This document shows, in pieces, positions 14,876-16,503 of a stretch of 16,503 nucleotides of DNA; within the stretch, counting starts at the first letter, position 1; every line of letters begins with the position of its first letter. The notes under the pieces were generated by a model. That model made no database searches. It had not been told where the DNA came from and was given only the letters and a program-made list of their open reading frames with translations. The DNA is taken from positions 1 to 16,503 of the forward strand of contig CAKZZJ010000146.1 of NCBI GenBank assembly GCA_937885165.1. Direction: 5' to 3'. Source of the stretch: an uncultured Caryophanales bacterium. GTDB lineage: Bacteria; Bacillota_I; Bacilli_A; Acholeplasmatales; Anaeroplasmataceae. The translations under genes were made by a program, and so were the position numbers.

Positions 14876-14950
14876 GCCGCAGTAGTACAACGGTTAGTAC
14901 ATATGCTTGCCATGCATATGATGACGGTTCGATTCCGTTCTGTGGCTCCA
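14876..14950 (+). tRNA. tRNA-Gly (anticodon GCC), CCA encoded
   Basis: A full cloverleaf folds. Acceptor GCCGCAG/CTGTGGC (one G-T), D stem GTAC/GTAC with GG in the loop, anticodon stem TATGC/GCATA with loop TTGCCAT (anticodon GCC at 14909-14911), T stem GACGG/CCGTT with loop TTCGATT, discriminator T at 14947 (usual for bacterial tRNA-Gly) and an encoded CCA (14948-14950). It has its own promoter and terminator. Its 3' half is a typical integration target, and accessory-looking genes follow. Confidence 0.97.
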
Positions 14951-14962
14951 TATTGAAACAAT

Positions 14963-15001
14963 AGGATTGATACGTTGTTGTCAGTCCTTTTTCTTTATTT
15001 T
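14963..15001 (+). terminator. Rho-independent terminator of tRNA-Gly
   Basis: AGGATTGA / TCAGTCCT, an 8-bp stem with one T-G pair and a 10-base loop, then TTTTTCTTTATTTT. It lies 12 bases after the CCA. Confidence 0.85.
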
Positions 15002-15189
15002 ATAAAGAATAAAGGGGAATTTTCGCTAATATGATGTTCAAATAGGACTAAATTGTAGCAAAAATCAAAAACGCCATTTCTACAAAGCAGTCCAGATGCT
15101 CTACAAAACGGATTTTTTGAAGAAAAGAAATAGTAAGGCACTTAAATACTAATATATGCCGCGAATTGAATTTTTTGTTTGCTCAATAT
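15002..15189. other. Non-coding stretch with short repeats, no gene seen
   Basis: No frame with a ribosome site is visible here. Two copies of TCTACAAA (15079-15086 and 15100-15107) are spaced 21 bp, two helical turns. An inverted copy of their core, TTGTAG, lies at 15053-15058. They sit between TCAAAAA (15065-15071) and TTTTTGA (15114-15120), which could pair. Their role is not known; they may be remnants of a mobile element end or protein sites. Confidence 0.35.
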
Positions 15190-15226
15190 CACCTCAATGG
15201 ATTGTATTAAACTATAATTTGAGGTG
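15190..15226. repeat. Inverted repeat CACCTCAA/TTGAGGTG upstream of rhuM
   Basis: Perfect 8-bp arms (15190-15197 and 15219-15226) separated by 21 bases. A TATAAT (15213-15218) abuts the right arm. The geometry suits an operator for a dimeric regulator such as the XRE protein encoded downstream. Confidence 0.5.
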
Positions 15227-15260
15227 TTAAGATAAATAATCACATGTGATAAAATATCAC
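15227..15260 (+). promoter_or_regulatory. Probable rhuM promoter overlapped by palindrome GTGATA-AAA-TATCAC
   Basis: TTAAGA (15227-15232), 17-bp spacer, extended -10 TG-A-TAAAAT (15247-15255). The perfect 6-bp inverted repeat GTGATA/TATCAC (15246-15260) covers the -10, which is how an autorepressor would block it. Predicted start of transcription is near 15262. Confidence 0.5.
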
Positions 15261-15278
15261 TGTGAATACATCAAAGGA

Positions 15279-15284
15279 AAGGAG
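15279..15284 (+). promoter_or_regulatory. Ribosome binding site that fixes the rhuM start
   Basis: AAGGAG lies 7 bases before ATG 15292. An upstream in-frame GTG at 15262 would place this site inside the coding region and falls at the predicted transcription start, so it is rejected. Confidence 0.75.
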
Positions 15285-15291
15285 AATAAAA

Positions 15292-16161
15292 ATGGACACC
15301 AAATATGAAATAGTTAAGTTCCAGCAAGATGATTTGACACTAGATGTCAGCGTTTCTCCATTAGAAGAGACCGTGTGGCTATCCAAAGAAGACATGTCTC
15401 AACTTTTCAATAGAGATAGAAGTGTTATTTCTCGTCACATTAAAAACATTTATAAGGAGGGCGAACTTGATGAAAAAAGTACATGTGCAAAAAATGCACA
15501 CATGGTAAAAAGTAGAGAACGCCTATATGAAACTAACCTATATAACCTTGATGTTATTATTTCCGTTGGTTATAGAGTGAAATCAAATAATGGCATCATC
15601 TTCAGAAAATGGGCCACCAGTGTTTTGAAAGAATATTTGCTTAAGGGTTATGTGATAAATGAAAATAGAGCGACTATTACTGAAGAAAACTATCTGAACC
15701 TAGTTAACAAAGTTGAAAATGTTGATTCACGCTTATCACAATTAGAGAAAGACCAGAATTATTTCTTCAAAGACCAGATTATTTTCGAAAATCGCATTTT
15801 CGATGCTCTTGCCATTATCAATGACATCATCAGTAAAGCTACCTCTTCTATCATATTGATTGATCCCTATTGTGATATCAACACTCTTAATGCCCTCAAA
15901 GGCAAAGAATATAACGTGAACTTGAAAATAATTACTTCATCAAAAGCAAAATTATCAAAGATTGATATCAATGCCTTTAAACAAGAATATGGAAACATTA
16001 TTGTCACCACTGATAATAACTATCACGATAGATATTTGATTATTGATGATGATTATTTTTACCATTTAGGTTCGTCAGTCAATTATTTAGGGAGGAGATT
16101 TAGTCAAATATCTTTGATTAAAGATGAAGACATTATCAATGTTTTGAAAAGCAGGGTTTAG
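15292..16161 (+). CDS. RhuM-domain protein with C-terminal PLD-like (HxRx4D) domain
   Basis: This is a 289-aa protein. Residues about 5-125 match the RhuM family: VWLSKEDMSQLFNRDRSVIS resembles a helix-turn-helix, followed by YNLDVIISVGYRVKS and FRKWATSVLKEYLLKGYVI, the family signature. A coiled-coil-like linker (about 131-165) leads to an alpha/beta domain (about 166-289). There SSIILIDPYCD is followed by YHDRYLIIDD (244-253), then LGSSVNYLGRR. H245-x-R247-x4-D252 and the following G/S-rich turn with N264 recall the phospholipase-D HxKx4D motif, with Arg for Lys and only one copy. The XRE gene begins 2 bases after the stop. RhuM proteins are common in islands and prophages and are poorly understood. 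DNA binding, toxin or nuclease activity are all inference. Confidence 0.8.
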   Translation: MDTKYEIVKFQQDDLTLDVSVSPLEETVWLSKEDMSQLFNRDRSVISRHIKNIYKEGELDEKSTCAKNAHMVKSRERLYETNLYNLDVIISVGYRVKSNNGIIFRKWATSVLKEYLLKGYVINENRATITEENYLNLVNKVENVDSRLSQLEKDQNYFFKDQIIFENRIFDALAIINDIISKATSSIILIDPYCDINTLNALKGKEYNVNLKIITSSKAKLSKIDINAFKQEYGNIIVTTDNNYHDRYLIIDDDYFYHLGSSVNYLGRRFSQISLIKDEDIINVLKSRV

Positions 16162-16163
16162 AT

Positions 16164-16503
16164 ATGAATAAAACAAAAAAAGAAATCGGAGCAACAATTA
16201 GGGAAATAAGAAAAGAAAAAGGATTGTCTCAGGAAGCGCTATCGAAAAAGATGGGTTTTAAGGATAGGACCGGCCTAACCAAAATCGAAACCGGCGTTAA
16301 TGATATATCCGGGGAATCCCTTGCCCTTCTAGCGGAATTATTAGAAGTCCATGTTGGTATATTCTTTACAGGCAAAACTTCTTCACTCCCCGAATTTAGA
16401 ATCATACAGTTTGATGAAAAATATCGTGATGACATGATTTTCATGGTACTATCCGCAAAAGATGCTTTGCACAAAATTCCATCAATTAACCCAGATCTTT
16501 TGG
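16164..16503 (+). CDS. XRE-family helix-turn-helix protein, 3' end beyond the window
   Basis: The first 113 codons are present with no stop. Residues 8-66 form a Cro/CI-type HTH: IGATIREIRKEKGLSQEALS, then MGFKDRTGLTKIETGVNDIS and LALLAELLEVHVGIFF. After a short linker a second region begins (EFRIIQFDEKYRDDMIFMVL, then AKDALHKI) that I cannot assign. The start ATG 16164 lies 2 bases after the rhuM stop, with AGGG (16153-16156) upstream, so it is coupled to rhuM. By eye the first part looks richer in G+C (GGACCGGCC) than its neighbours, in keeping with acquired DNA. Such a partner often represses its own operon; the inverted repeats upstream of rhuM are candidate sites. Confidence 0.85.
   Translation, partial: MNKTKKEIGATIREIRKEKGLSQEALSKKMGFKDRTGLTKIETGVNDISGESLALLAELLEVHVGIFFTGKTSSLPEFRIIQFDEKYRDDMIFMVLSAKDALHKIPSINPDLL

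Noticed and set aside
1..16503. CRISPR arrays, transposase genes, rRNA, known riboswitches
   Set aside because: No regularly spaced long repeats, no transposase or integrase motifs, no rRNA-like sequence and no riboswitch core were recognised on either strand.

Overview
The window is about 16.5 kb of AT-rich DNA (roughly 30% G+C, judged by eye). It looks like the chromosome of a low-G+C Gram-positive bacterium of the Bacilli/Erysipelotrichia/Mollicutes-RF39 type. The evidence is the conserved recF-gyrB-gyrA block, a dnaX-ebfC-recR block, a DUF1934 (YwiB-like) gene next to rpoE (RNA polymerase delta subunit, a Firmicutes protein), strong Shine-Dalgarno sequences and sigma-A-like promoters. Tryptophan is encoded by TGG in ordinary full-length frames, so there is no sign that UGA is read as Trp. 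However, none of the 14 complete gene ends in the window uses TGA. The lineage assignment is inference from gene content.

Layout. (1) Bases 1 to about 320 differ from the rest: about 51% G+C by hand count, open on the minus strand, and encoding an internal piece of an FtsX/MacB-type ABC permease of Bacteroidales character. The sequence switches abruptly to the 3' part of recF near 318-332. This is either a real insertion or an assembly chimera. (2) 318-7626 holds recF (3' fragment), gyrB, gyrA and a fused PD-(D/E)XK nuclease / Fe-S (XPD/DinG-type) helicase, all on the plus strand. (3) 7658-11598 holds a membrane-anchored permuted NlpC/P60 (YiiX-like) protein with an apparently leaderless start, then dnaX, ebfC, recR and a DUF1934 gene, packed with overlaps or gaps of a few bases. 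(4) 11602-12190 is rpoE with its own promoter. (5) 12389-14668 is an overlapping three-gene unit: OmpR-type response regulator, HAMP histidine kinase and a SmtB/CzrA-type ArsR repressor with an alpha-5 metal site. (6) 14669-15291 has no convincing protein gene. It holds a strong extended -10 promoter driving a probable small RNA with C-rich anti-Shine-Dalgarno motifs and a terminator, then a tRNA-Gly(GCC) with a consensus promoter and terminator, then inverted repeats before the next gene. (7) 15292 to the end holds a RhuM-domain protein with a C-terminal phospholipase-D-like HxRx4D domain, followed two bases later by a truncated XRE-type HTH gene. This pair looks like the start of an accessory island beside the tRNA gene.

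How the genes work together. Regions 2 and 3 are housekeeping replication, topology and repair genes (gyrase, clamp-loader tau/gamma, RecF/RecR), as expected near an origin. Region 5 is a sensing module. Region 7 is the least conventional part: a probable self-regulated module of unknown role (toxin-antitoxin, defence or phage-derived control), with the rest of it outside the window.
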